From Lachnospiraceae bacterium UBA3801 (GTDB lineage: Bacteria > Bacillota > Clostridia > Lachnospirales > Lachnospiraceae): 13,419 nt of DNA. The translations under genes were made by a program, and so were the position numbers. Every line of letters begins with the position of its first letter. The stretch's first letter is position 1. Positions 6,378 through 13,419 of the stretch are shown in pieces. The stretch is from NCBI GenBank assembly GCA_002368685.1, contig DFEN01000096.1:1-13419 (forward strand), in the 5' to 3' direction. Under the pieces are notes generated by a model. The model made no database searches and was not told the origin of the DNA. It saw only the letters and a list, made by a program, of their open reading frames with translations.

Positions 6378-9300
6378 TTAGTGTTCCGCTTCGTAGATAA
6401 GCTCTCCCAGCACTCTGATCAGATTGTCTGCTTCAATTGGTTTACTGAGATGAGCATTCATTCCAGCCTGAGTAGATAGCTGAACGTCCTCATCAAAGGC
6501 ATTAGCAGTAAGCGCAATTATCGGAATCTTCTTAGCATCCTCTCTATCAAGCGCACGTATAGCAGCCGTCGCTTCTAGTCCATCCATAACAGGCATACGA
6601 ACATCCATAAGTATAGCTGCATAGATTCCGGAAGTACTCTTTTCGAACATTTCCAGAGCAACCTTTCCATTCTCAGCATGATCAACCTTTATATTCTCCA
6701 CCTCAAGAGAATCCTCTAAAAGCTCAGCATTTACATCTACATCCTCCGCTAGAAGAATTCGTCTACCTGCCAGCTTAGCCTTTTTCTTTTCCTTGAATAT
6801 TGGCATCTTGCTTCTACGCGCTATTTTTTCAAAGCTTTCTATAATATTAGCAGTAAAGAGTGGCTTGGTAATGTGATTTTCAACACCAACACTCTGGGCC
6901 TCTTCACTAATATCATCCCAATTATAGGCAGTCAGCGCAACAACTGTACTTTCATTTTTATATAGCTTCATTATTTCCGCAGACGTTTCGAGACCACTCA
7001 TTCCCGGCATATTCCAATCCATTAAGATAAGATTGTATGGTTTATGTTTTGCATGCTGAACCTCTATCTTACGAAGAGCCTCCTGTCCACTAGTACAGGA
7101 TTCTGCTCGAATTCCAACCTCTTCTAAGATAAGCTTTGCATGGTCTCCCTCTATAGGATCATCATCTACCACAAGAATATTAAGTATATTAAGATCAAGC
7201 TTCCTATCAAAACTATCATCCTGTTGCTCGGTATTCTGAAGTACTACAGTAACTACAAACTCAGTTCCTACACCCTTTTCAGAATCAACACTGATAGAAC
7301 CCCCCATCAATTCCACTATTTTCTTCGTAATAGCCATTCCCAGGCCTGTACTACCATACTTTGTCTTACGTTTTGAATTCTCCTGAGAATACTCATCAAA
7401 AAGCACAGGAATAAAATCCTTATCCATCCCTATACCATCATCCTTAATACTAAATCGTATAGTGGAATAGTTCTCGAATTCCGCCACCTTTTCAACCTTA
7501 AGCTTTACTTTACCAGGAGCGTCCGTGAACTTAATAGAGTTCGACAAAATGTTGAGAAGGACTTCCTTAAGCTTCGTCTCATCACCGATATAAGAATTGT
7601 CCAGCTTGCCAACTATATTACATTCATAGTTAAGTCCTTTTTCACTGCACTGCGCACCAATCATTGTGCTTATCTGCTCAAGCATTGATTTAAAAGAGAA
7701 TTCTTCCTTATTTAGAACAATCTTTCCTGATTCGATACGACTCATATCGAGAATATCATTAATCAGAGATAATAGATGACTAGCACTGGAGCTTATTTTC
7801 TCCATATATCCACGTGTTTCCTCATCCAGATTTTTCTTATTCGATGCAAGCCTCTCTAGACCGATGATAGAGTTCAGTGGTGTTCTAATTTCATGACTCA
7901 TACCAGAGAGAAATGTTGTCTTGGCCATATTTGCCTGCTCAGCCGACTGAAGTGCTCTCGATAGAGCCTCGTTCCTGGCCATTGTTTCACGCATCTCCGC
8001 ATCCACATCTGTAATACCCATGATGAGGTAGCTCTTATCATCCATGGTTGAGATCTTCATATTTACATAGACCGGACCATGTTCTCCAATCTGGCGATAC
8101 GTCATAACAAATGTGTTTTTCCTCTCAAGTGCCCTCATCAGAGTTTTACGATTCATTGCCTGAAGGAAGTTCTCTCTATCCTCCGGATAAACCTTCTCTG
8201 CCAGCTCCTTCTTACAATCACTGAAGAAATGCCATCCACGTCGAATTTCGGCAAGCGGAGCATCTCCCTCACCGTTCTGATACTCTATATACTCTTCCGT
8301 ATCTTTATTTATATAATACAAATCTACATAATCGCGAGCCAAAGTCTGAGCAATATTGGAATACATTAGCCCCGTACTAACTGCCTGTTCATAAGCCTCC
8401 TGTGTCATAGCATGCTCATGCTGGATACTTACCATATCTGTAATATCCTGGCACATTCCCAATACGCATAGTTTCCCAGATGTGTCCTTATACTTTAACT
8501 TAGTTGTCTGAAGCTGTCTCTGATTTCCTGCCGCATCTGGAACATCCTCATAATAAACATATGGTTTAGAGAGAGTCAGTGCCAGCTTATCAGTTTCCAC
8601 AAAATGTGCCGCTGTCTCAGAATCAAAGATTTGAAAATCCGTAAGCCCTATAACTTCATCCGAATTCATTTTATGAGCATATCCAACAAACTGATTATTA
8701 CAAGCCAGATAAACTCCTGTCTTAGCATCCTTTGTAAATGCCATTCCTGGCATATTGTTTAGAAGAGATACAATTGTATCCTTAAGCTCTGTTATTTTTT
8801 CTGTTTCCTCAAGTTCCCGTCGATGTTCTTCCTTCTCATCTGCCGCCACAAATGTATGAAGCATACAGGTTCCCAGCATATATCCTATAGAATAAACAGG
8901 AAGAAGTGGGAATATAAGCTGAAGGAAAAGAAGTATAGCCATAATCATTCCAAAAAAGGCAAGTATTTGATACTTTGTAGACTTAGCCTCTTCTTTCTGC
9001 AGTCTGAACATAGCAGATACAGCATAAAGAGAAATAAGAACAAACATAAGAATCTGAGCGGAAATAACTCCATATCTTACAGGAAGTGCCTTATAAACAC
9101 AATTTGCATCCACCTCAAAAAGTATTGGATAAAAAATATTCGCAATAACAAGTACAGCAATTGAAATAGCTATTAAACGGCTAGTAAAAACTATAAAATG
9201 TCCAAAAGGGTTTTCCTCGTCCAGATATTTAACAGTAAACTGTGCCCATAAAAAGATTCCCACCGACATAGCAATAAAATAAACAGTTGTATCAGCAAAA

Positions 9301-9497
9301 AGAAGTTGATCTAGCTTCTTACTCTCAAGAATCCCCCATAGGACATCTGTCACGTGATAGATTAGGACCGCAAACAAAAACCTCCTGTACACTATCCATA
9401 CAGGTTTGTGATACACCTCTTTAGGATTAAACAGAATATCCTGATTAACGATAATTAGTACAAATATCGCTATCAGTCCTATCATGGAATAATACAT
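6378..9497 (-). CDS. Membrane hybrid sensor histidine kinase with two receiver domains
   Basis: This 1039-residue protein has about seven N-terminal membrane helices (residues ~2-220). A PAS domain (~238-356; NMPG at 248-251) and a second PAS-like unit (~365-500; RGWHFF around W422) follow. The kinase core carries the H-box MSHEIRTPLN with phospho-acceptor His535, N-box NILSNSIKF (649-657) and G-boxes DDGIGM and GSTGLGM. Two receivers follow: REC1 (LMDWNMPG, Asp827, ~773-890) and REC2 (LMDVRMPVMDG, Asp965, ~915-1035). The kinase should autophosphorylate His535 and pass phosphate to its own receivers. There is no HPt or DNA-binding domain, and no partner regulator occurs in the window, so the output is elsewhere. 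The sensor module is a paralogue of the one in the cyclase gene 14 nt upstream. The start is ATG 9497 with AGAGG upstream; an ATG four codons later lacks a site. The ligand is unknown. Confidence 0.95.
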   Translation of the reverse strand: MYYSMIGLIAIFVLIIVNQDILFNPKEVYHKPVWIVYRRFLFAVLIYHVTDVLWGILESKKLDQLLFADTTVYFIAMSVGIFLWAQFTVKYLDEENPFGHFIVFTSRLIAISIAVLVIANIFYPILFEVDANCVYKALPVRYGVISAQILMFVLISLYAVSAMFRLQKEEAKSTKYQILAFFGMIMAILLFLQLIFPLLPVYSIGYMLGTCMLHTFVAADEKEEHRRELEETEKITELKDTIVSLLNNMPGMAFTKDAKTGVYLACNNQFVGYAHKMNSDEVIGLTDFQIFDSETAAHFVETDKLALTLSKPYVYYEDVPDAAGNQRQLQTTKLKYKDTSGKLCVLGMCQDITDMVSIQHEHAMTQEAYEQAVSTGLMYSNIAQTLARDYVDLYYINKDTEEYIEYQNGEGDAPLAEIRRGWHFFSDCKKELAEKVYPEDRENFLQAMNRKTLMRALERKNTFVMTYRQIGEHGPVYVNMKISTMDDKSYLIMGITDVDAEMRETMARNEALSRALQSAEQANMAKTTFLSGMSHEIRTPLNSIIGLERLASNKKNLDEETRGYMEKISSSASHLLSLINDILDMSRIESGKIVLNKEEFSFKSMLEQISTMIGAQCSEKGLNYECNIVGKLDNSYIGDETKLKEVLLNILSNSIKFTDAPGKVKLKVEKVAEFENYSTIRFSIKDDGIGMDKDFIPVLFDEYSQENSKRKTKYGSTGLGMAITKKIVELMGGSISVDSEKGVGTEFVVTVVLQNTEQQDDSFDRKLDLNILNILVVDDDPIEGDHAKLILEEVGIRAESCTSGQEALRKIEVQHAKHKPYNLILMDWNMPGMSGLETSAEIMKLYKNESTVVALTAYNWDDISEEAQSVGVENHITKPLFTANIIESFEKIARRSKMPIFKEKKKAKLAGRRILLAEDVDVNAELLEDSLEVENIKVDHAENGKVALEMFEKSTSGIYAAILMDVRMPVMDGLEATAAIRALDREDAKKIPIIALTANAFDEDVQLSTQAGMNAHLSKPIEADNLIRVLGELIYEAEH

Positions 9498-9511
9498 ATA
9501 CTCTTAACCTC

Positions 9512-12500
9512 TTACTTCTTCCTTGCCTTAAGTTCACTCTTATTCTCATACATAGTCTGATCAGCACGTTCATACACAAGCGAAACCTTTGAGTCCTGAC
9601 TATATCTAGACATACCTAGTGCTATAACAATTCCACCATTTTCAACCGCCTGGTCATTATGATCATTCATCTGTGCAACGAGCTCATCAATACGCTCATA
9701 ATCATCGCCTTGTGAGAGAACAGCAAATTCGTCTCCACCTACACGGAATACCGGGCTTCTCTTAAATGTTGTACAAATAATCTTGCAGGCATCTCGAAGA
9801 TACTGATCTCCAGCCTTATGTCCCTGAGTATCATTGACCTTCTTCAGATCATTAAGATCAAGGATAGTAATGGCGAAGTCAGGAGCACGGTTCATCTCGA
9901 TCTGCGCATTTATTCTTTCTTCATATACACGATATGCATTTCTATTCTTTACACCTGTCAGCGCATCAATATTGGCTTCTATACGCGCTTGAGCAAGTCT
10001 CTTTCCATATTCCTCTTCCTGTCTAACCTGAGCATCTATATCATTTACACCAATAATCAGACGTGGACCTTCCTCTTCCTCATGCAGTGACGCTTTGAAT
10101 TGAACATACCGCGGTTCTCCCTCAATCATCATTCTACAACTCAGAGTGAAGATACCACTTTGCTCTACCTCTGCCATAACATTTTCTTTAGTCATTGCAG
10201 AGAGGAAACGATTCTGATCCTCCTGATATATTTTTAGTACAGCCCATTCATTTGAATCAGCAAAGAAATCCTGTCCATTTCCATGTTTTTCGAATAAATC
10301 AAAGTCATCGGATGCATTAAACTCTCTGTACTGTCCTGTCTCAGGAACAACAACGTAGATACAGAAGAAATCGCCGGCCAGTGCACTGATTCTGTCATAC
10401 GCTATCTGTTCCTCTTTTATCTGGGCAGCAGCATTATGCTCCTTCATCTGCTCATTCACATTGGTTATTCCTATGATCATATATCTATTATCATCCTGCA
10501 TTCGGGAAACTCTCATACTTACATATATCGGTTCTCCATCAATGATTTCTCGATATGTAAACACCAGATTATTTTTTTGATTCAATTCCTCTTCAAGACA
10601 GTGTCTGTCCAGAGCCTTACTTAACATTTCTCTGTCTTCGTAGTAAATAACATTTGCGATATTATCCTGGCAGACTTCAAAGAAATGCCATCCTCGATCT
10701 GCTTCAACAAGATAGCCCTCTTCATCTATTGTATATTCTATAAATTCCTCTGTATTGAAATCAATATAGTAGAGGTTTTTATATCCCTGTGCCAATGTAC
10801 GAGCTATATGCATAAAGACTATTCCAGTATTTCTTGCTTTCTCATAATCCTTTTTATCGTTAACGCTTCCTCTACTTATGCGTACAGTTTCTGTAACATC
10901 TACAGTGATTCCCAACACGCACTCTCGTCCATTTGTATCAACATATTTCAGTTTAGTAGAACGCATCTGCTTCTGCTCACCATCCGGACCTGTAATTGTC
11001 TCATAGAAGATATATGGTTCATCCATAGATAGAGCTAACTTATCATCCTCTACAAAGCGCTTCGCTTTCTCCTCATCAAAGAGATCAAATGCCGTACGTC
11101 CAATTATTTCATCCGGCGACTTCTTATGAGCATATTCTGCAAAAGTCTGATTGCAAGCCAAATACTCTCCAGTTTCAGCATCCTTGGTAAAGTTTGATCC
11201 CGGCATATTATCAATAAGAGATGTAATGGTTTGCTTCAGCTTAGCAACCTCTTCAGCCTCTTCCAGAAGTCCACGCTGTTTATTAGCTAATCGGTCTGCT
11301 CTCAGTTTCTGAACAAGCAGGAAAATGATTATTGAGAATATCGCTACAAGTATAGCTATTACTATTAACCAGTTATCCTTAAGGAAGCTTCTAAAGGATA
11401 CCTTCTGTTCATTCAGCATATAAGAACCAAGTGCCACATCCATTTCAACACTTTCTGTCATTATCGCTGTTTTATTCATAAGAAAATACATATTCGAATC
11501 ATCTTTATTTACTGCAAAGGAAAACGGCAAAGCTTCACCTGTTGGTACAGTAGTCAGCTTTAAATTATCAAAATTTTCCTCAGAAGTTAGAATTCGATAA
11601 TTACTTACAAATGCGCAATCTGCCATTCCATCTGATACGGCCTTATAGCAAGCATTTCTATCATTATATTCAACGATCTCAGCATAAGGATAATGTTCCA
11701 TAACGAAGGTCTCAATGTTTACCATCCCTCTATTAATAGCTATCTTTATATCGTTTTCTTCAAATATGGCTCTATCTTCCGATTTGCGCACAATTGCATA
11801 CATTTCAACTTTCATAGCAGCGCTTGTAAGTCTAACGCCCATCTGATCAGCATCATAGGTGTTGAGATAAACCGGGAATACACAATCAATCTCACCAGCC
11901 TTTAGTGCCTCAAGAGCCTCTTCCGTAGAATCAAAAGGCTTTGTCTCAAACTTTATATTATCATTATTTAGATTATTCTTAGCATTCTCTAGATAATCCT
12001 TCAGCGCTCCCGTCAACTCGCCTGTTTTCTTATCCTGTGAACAGAACGGTAAATAATTATCTCTATATCCTACACGTATAGAACCATGATCCTTTATCCA
12101 ATCCTCCTGCATAGGAGTAAGGAGTGCATTTGTTTTAGAATCATATAAACTACCTCCGGAGATTTTTTCATTAAAGAATGGATCCTCATCCTTAATCTCA
12201 GCCAGTGAAACATTAAGCTCAGAAAGAATATCCGGGCTTTTCTTACTTACTGCATAATAATAATCTGAACCACCTATTCTTGCAGCCGGTGCAACTGGAT
12301 ATTTGCTATCAGATGTATATATAGTAGCATATCCATCCAGCTCGCCTGTTTCAAGAAGATTCATAGACTCTTCTTCACCCAGGGCAATAGGTTCTATATC
12401 AATAGATACGTTATTCTTCTTAGCCCAATCCTCAAGATAATCTTCCTGAATACTTCCGCTACTTACACCTATTTTCTTACCATCAAAGGAGCTTAAATCA

Positions 12501-12913
12501 TTAGAGGTTATCTCTCTATTATCTGCATCGATATAGATATAATAGGATTCTGTTCCCATTGGAAGATCAGGGAATAACATTTTCTCTTCACGTTCCTCAG
12601 TATACGAAACATCACTAAGTATATCTATCTCACCGTTCTCAAGCATTTTAAGAAGGTTTGACCAACTGTCCTCTACGTACTCATAGGTCCAACCAGTATA
12701 AGCAGATATCTTCTGATCATACTCATAGGCAATACCACATCTTCTTCCGAAATCATCATAATAATAGAAGGATGAGTCAAACCAGCCCACACGAACCACC
12801 TTTTCATCTTTCTTTTCTTCTGCATGAGTTGTAAGCGGAGCTGTCGAACTAATCAGAAGTATTAGCATCATAACAAATGCCACTATTCGAAATATATTCC
12901 TACTTTTTCTCAT
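9512..12913 (-). CDS. Membrane diguanylate cyclase with tandem substrate-binding and PAS-like domains
   Basis: This 1133-residue protein makes cyclic di-GMP from two GTP in response, presumably, to a small extracellular ligand. Its order is a signal peptide (1-31, ending TTHA), two SBP_bac_3-like domains (~38-260 and ~277-505), one membrane helix (~515-538), a PAS domain (~560-680; NMPG at 569-572), a PAS-like unit (~690-825; RGWHFF around W742), a third degenerate copy (~835-965) and a GGDEF domain (~978-1129). The active site is RVGGDEF (GGDEF 1059-1063), with DLNDLKKVNDTQGHKAGD upstream and ADQTMYENK at the end. The allosteric I-site RxxD is replaced by FKRS (1050-1053), so product inhibition at that site is unlikely. 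The start is ATG 12913 with AAGGGGGG upstream. It is the first gene of an operon with the hybrid kinase and the PEBP protein. The SBP ligand (amino-acid-like by family) is not predictable. Confidence 0.95.
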   Translation of the reverse strand: MRKSRNIFRIVAFVMMLILLISSTAPLTTHAEEKKDEKVVRVGWFDSSFYYYDDFGRRCGIAYEYDQKISAYTGWTYEYVEDSWSNLLKMLENGEIDILSDVSYTEEREEKMLFPDLPMGTESYYIYIDADNREITSNDLSSFDGKKIGVSSGSIQEDYLEDWAKKNNVSIDIEPIALGEEESMNLLETGELDGYATIYTSDSKYPVAPAARIGGSDYYYAVSKKSPDILSELNVSLAEIKDEDPFFNEKISGGSLYDSKTNALLTPMQEDWIKDHGSIRVGYRDNYLPFCSQDKKTGELTGALKDYLENAKNNLNNDNIKFETKPFDSTEEALEALKAGEIDCVFPVYLNTYDADQMGVRLTSAAMKVEMYAIVRKSEDRAIFEENDIKIAINRGMVNIETFVMEHYPYAEIVEYNDRNACYKAVSDGMADCAFVSNYRILTSEENFDNLKLTTVPTGEALPFSFAVNKDDSNMYFLMNKTAIMTESVEMDVALGSYMLNEQKVSFRSFLKDNWLIVIAILVAIFSIIIFLLVQKLRADRLANKQRGLLEEAEEVAKLKQTITSLIDNMPGSNFTKDAETGEYLACNQTFAEYAHKKSPDEIIGRTAFDLFDEEKAKRFVEDDKLALSMDEPYIFYETITGPDGEQKQMRSTKLKYVDTNGRECVLGITVDVTETVRISRGSVNDKKDYEKARNTGIVFMHIARTLAQGYKNLYYIDFNTEEFIEYTIDEEGYLVEADRGWHFFEVCQDNIANVIYYEDREMLSKALDRHCLEEELNQKNNLVFTYREIIDGEPIYVSMRVSRMQDDNRYMIIGITNVNEQMKEHNAAAQIKEEQIAYDRISALAGDFFCIYVVVPETGQYREFNASDDFDLFEKHGNGQDFFADSNEWAVLKIYQEDQNRFLSAMTKENVMAEVEQSGIFTLSCRMMIEGEPRYVQFKASLHEEEEGPRLIIGVNDIDAQVRQEEEYGKRLAQARIEANIDALTGVKNRNAYRVYEERINAQIEMNRAPDFAITILDLNDLKKVNDTQGHKAGDQYLRDACKIICTTFKRSPVFRVGGDEFAVLSQGDDYERIDELVAQMNDHNDQAVENGGIVIALGMSRYSQDSKVSLVYERADQTMYENKSELKARKK

Positions 12914-12928
12914 CCTAATCTACCCCCC

Positions 12929-13144
12929 TTAGGAATCCACTCTATTATATGAAGGGGAATTAATTGCTAGAATCAGCATAACTAGGTCGTCTAAATCAAG
13001 ACCTGTTGCAGTACCGATTGGTCCTGCGATCGAAAGAAACATAATTTCAAGTATAACAAACGTGCCCAACCAACACTTCAGCCAAGTGCAGGCGCCCGGA
13101 CACCAAATCCCCCATTCATTAAACACTTCTCCTAGAATAACCAA
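12929..13144 (-). CDS. Doubtful small hydrophobic ORF in the cyclase leader
   Basis: An open frame of up to 71 codons ends 15 nt before the cyclase ATG, with its stop touching the cyclase Shine-Dalgarno. The deduced peptide is hydrophobic, with three cysteines and four tryptophans near the N-terminus (EWGIWCPGACTWLKCWLG) and a later helix-like part (LDLDDLVMLILAIN). Against it: the first start is a TTG with no ribosome site, an in-frame GTG sits only 2 nt after AGGAG, the composition is odd, and the other two frames are also partly open. If translated, ribosomes would melt the CCCCTT/AAGGGG pairing and couple to the cyclase. I recognise no family and think a non-coding leader more likely. Confidence 0.2.
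   Translation of the reverse strand: MVILGEVFNEWGIWCPGACTWLKCWLGTFVILEIMFLSIAGPIGTATGLDLDDLVMLILAINSPSYNRVDS
13078..13119 (-). CDS. Possible 13-residue leader peptide
   Basis: ATG at 13119 follows AGGAG by 9 nt, the best ribosome site in the leader, and opens a frame MNGGFGVRAPALG ending in TGA at 13078-13080. The stop falls inside the CACTT-GGCTG-AAGTG hairpin, so a translating ribosome would disrupt it. Too short to judge coding potential; no run of a single amino acid suggests classical attenuation. Confidence 0.2.
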   Translation of the reverse strand: MNGGFGVRAPALG

Positions 13145-13165
13145 AAACTTAAAGTCTCACGATTC

Positions 13166-13174
13166 ATTTTACCA
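13166..13174 (-). promoter_or_regulatory. Extended -10 promoter candidate for the signalling operon
   Basis: On the minus strand TGG-TAAAAT: hexamer TAAAAT at 13166-13171 with TG at 13173-13174. The -35 region 17 nt upstream (TTTTAG) is poor. The expected start point is about 13159. It lies just past the terminator of the upstream gene, the right place for the operon promoter. A second extended -10, TGT-TATACT (hexamer 13050-13055), lies inside the leader and is an alternative. Confidence 0.45.
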
Positions 13175-13190
13175 TATTCCCCTATAAACT

Positions 13191-13217
13191 AAAAGGGCAA
13201 GTACTAAAACTTGCCCT
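13191..13217 (-). terminator. Intrinsic terminator of the gene at the right edge
   Basis: A perfect 9-bp stem, AGGGCAAGT (13194-13202) with ACTTGCCCT (13209-13217), surrounds a 6-nt loop. On the minus strand it is followed by TTTTAGTTTAT. It lies about 45 nt beyond the stop codon of the truncated gene and insulates the cyclase operon from it. Confidence 0.75.
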
Positions 13218-13262
13218 ATGTCACTGAACGTAATAAATCATACAAATATAATCAACTTTGTA

Positions 13263-13419
13263 TTATTGAAGCTTTTTTATATTGTATTTCTGCTCATACT
13301 CTTCCATAAAACTATTAAAAATTGATTTTTCTTCTACTCTCACCTTTTTAAGATATTCATGCGGATCATATATATCAGAATCAGCTTCGATTATAGCTAC
13401 TGCTATATTGGAACAATGA
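13263..13419 (-). CDS. Hypothetical protein, C-terminal 51 residues (cut by window edge)
   Basis: An open frame enters from the right edge and ends with TAA at 13263-13265. The visible tail includes CSNIAVAIIEADSDIYDPHE and then a charged helix-like end (YLKKVRVEEKSIFNSFMEEYEQKYNIKKLQ). No stop interrupts it over the visible 156 nt, the other minus-strand frames close quickly, and a terminator hairpin follows at the expected distance, so it is probably a real gene end. I do not recognise the family, and the visible part has no motif that would allow a function. Confidence 0.6.
   Translation of the reverse strand, partial: HCSNIAVAIIEADSDIYDPHEYLKKVRVEEKSIFNSFMEEYEQKYNIKKLQ

Larger units (their letters stand above)
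12914..13159 (-). promoter_or_regulatory. Long structured leader of the cyclase operon (possible cis-regulatory RNA)
   Basis: No convincing gene fills the stretch between the promoter near 13166 and the cyclase ATG. The stretch 13061-13120 is about 58% G+C, well above its AT-rich surroundings. On the minus strand several hairpins can form: CACTT-GGCTG-AAGTG; GCAG...CTGC enclosing ACC-AATC-GGT; AGGTC...GACCT; and CTAG...CTAG. Finally CCCCTT (12952-12957) can pair with AAGGGG (12925-12930) of the cyclase Shine-Dalgarno across a 21-nt loop. A second AAGTG copy upstream could compete for CACTT. I do not recognise a known riboswitch class, including the two c-di-GMP classes. Evidence is pairing by eye only. 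Confidence 0.4.

Noticed and set aside
12914..13159. c-di-GMP-I or c-di-GMP-II riboswitch upstream of the cyclase
   Set aside because: The conserved GEMM-type core and the class II consensus blocks could not be found; a leader of unknown type is all that can be supported without a covariance search.
13257..13265. TTTGTATTA identical to one arm of the GntR-type operator
   Set aside because: No matching TAATACAAA arm lies 7 nt away, and it sits in the end of the truncated gene; most likely a chance half-site in AT-rich DNA.
1..13419. Mobile elements, CRISPR, tRNA/rRNA, toxin-antitoxin or defence systems
   Set aside because: No transposase, integrase, spaced direct repeats, RNA gene or defence-type domain is visible. 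The gene set is regulatory, transport and housekeeping.

Overview
The window is AT-rich DNA with short intergenic gaps and clear Shine-Dalgarno sites. It carries a YtrA-type GntR/ABC cluster, a DUF5808 membrane protein, a MIF-family tautomerase and a large substrate-binding-domain diguanylate cyclase. This mix and the protein style suggest a Firmicute of the class Clostridia, most likely Lachnospiraceae (Butyrivibrio/Roseburia-like). That placement is inferred from protein style; no marker gene is present. I saw no insertion sequence, phage gene, CRISPR array, tRNA or rRNA. The region reads as ordinary chromosome.

Left part (1-2986, minus strand): a regulated ABC cluster in two transcription units. 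A short GntR repressor of the YtrA type and a polytopic DUF5808/PH-like membrane protein form the first unit, which ends in an intrinsic terminator. An ABC ATPase and the start of its permease (cut by the window edge) form the second. Both units have a TTGACA-N17-TATTnT promoter with the same dyad, TGTATTA-N7-TAATACA, at or just downstream of the -10 box. This looks like a two-site regulon of the local GntR protein. The upstream promoter has its -35 box inside the end of the preceding gene.

Middle part (2972-5112): a MIF-type tautomerase and a YhcC-family (TIGR01212-like) radical SAM protein lie 7 nt apart on the minus strand. A TrmH/SpoU-family RNA methyltransferase is divergent on the plus strand. 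Its best promoter overlaps the tautomerase ribosome binding site and would start the transcript almost at the ATG, so the mRNA may be leaderless. A strong hairpin between the convergent stop codons probably terminates both directions.

Right part (5111-13171, minus strand): a three-gene signalling operon. Its order is a membrane diguanylate cyclase with two extracytoplasmic substrate-binding domains, a 7-TM hybrid histidine kinase with two receiver domains, and a six-TM protein ending in an extracytoplasmic PEBP (YbhB/Raf-kinase-inhibitor-like) domain. The cyclase and the kinase share a duplicated two-part sensor module (PAS plus a second PAS-like unit), 56% identical by hand count over the first part, joined to different outputs. 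The operon has a leader of about 245 nt with a GC-rich core, several possible hairpins and a CCCCTT element able to pair with the cyclase Shine-Dalgarno. The leader may be a regulatory RNA.

The far right edge (13263-13419) holds the C-terminus of an unrecognised minus-strand gene followed by a terminator hairpin.
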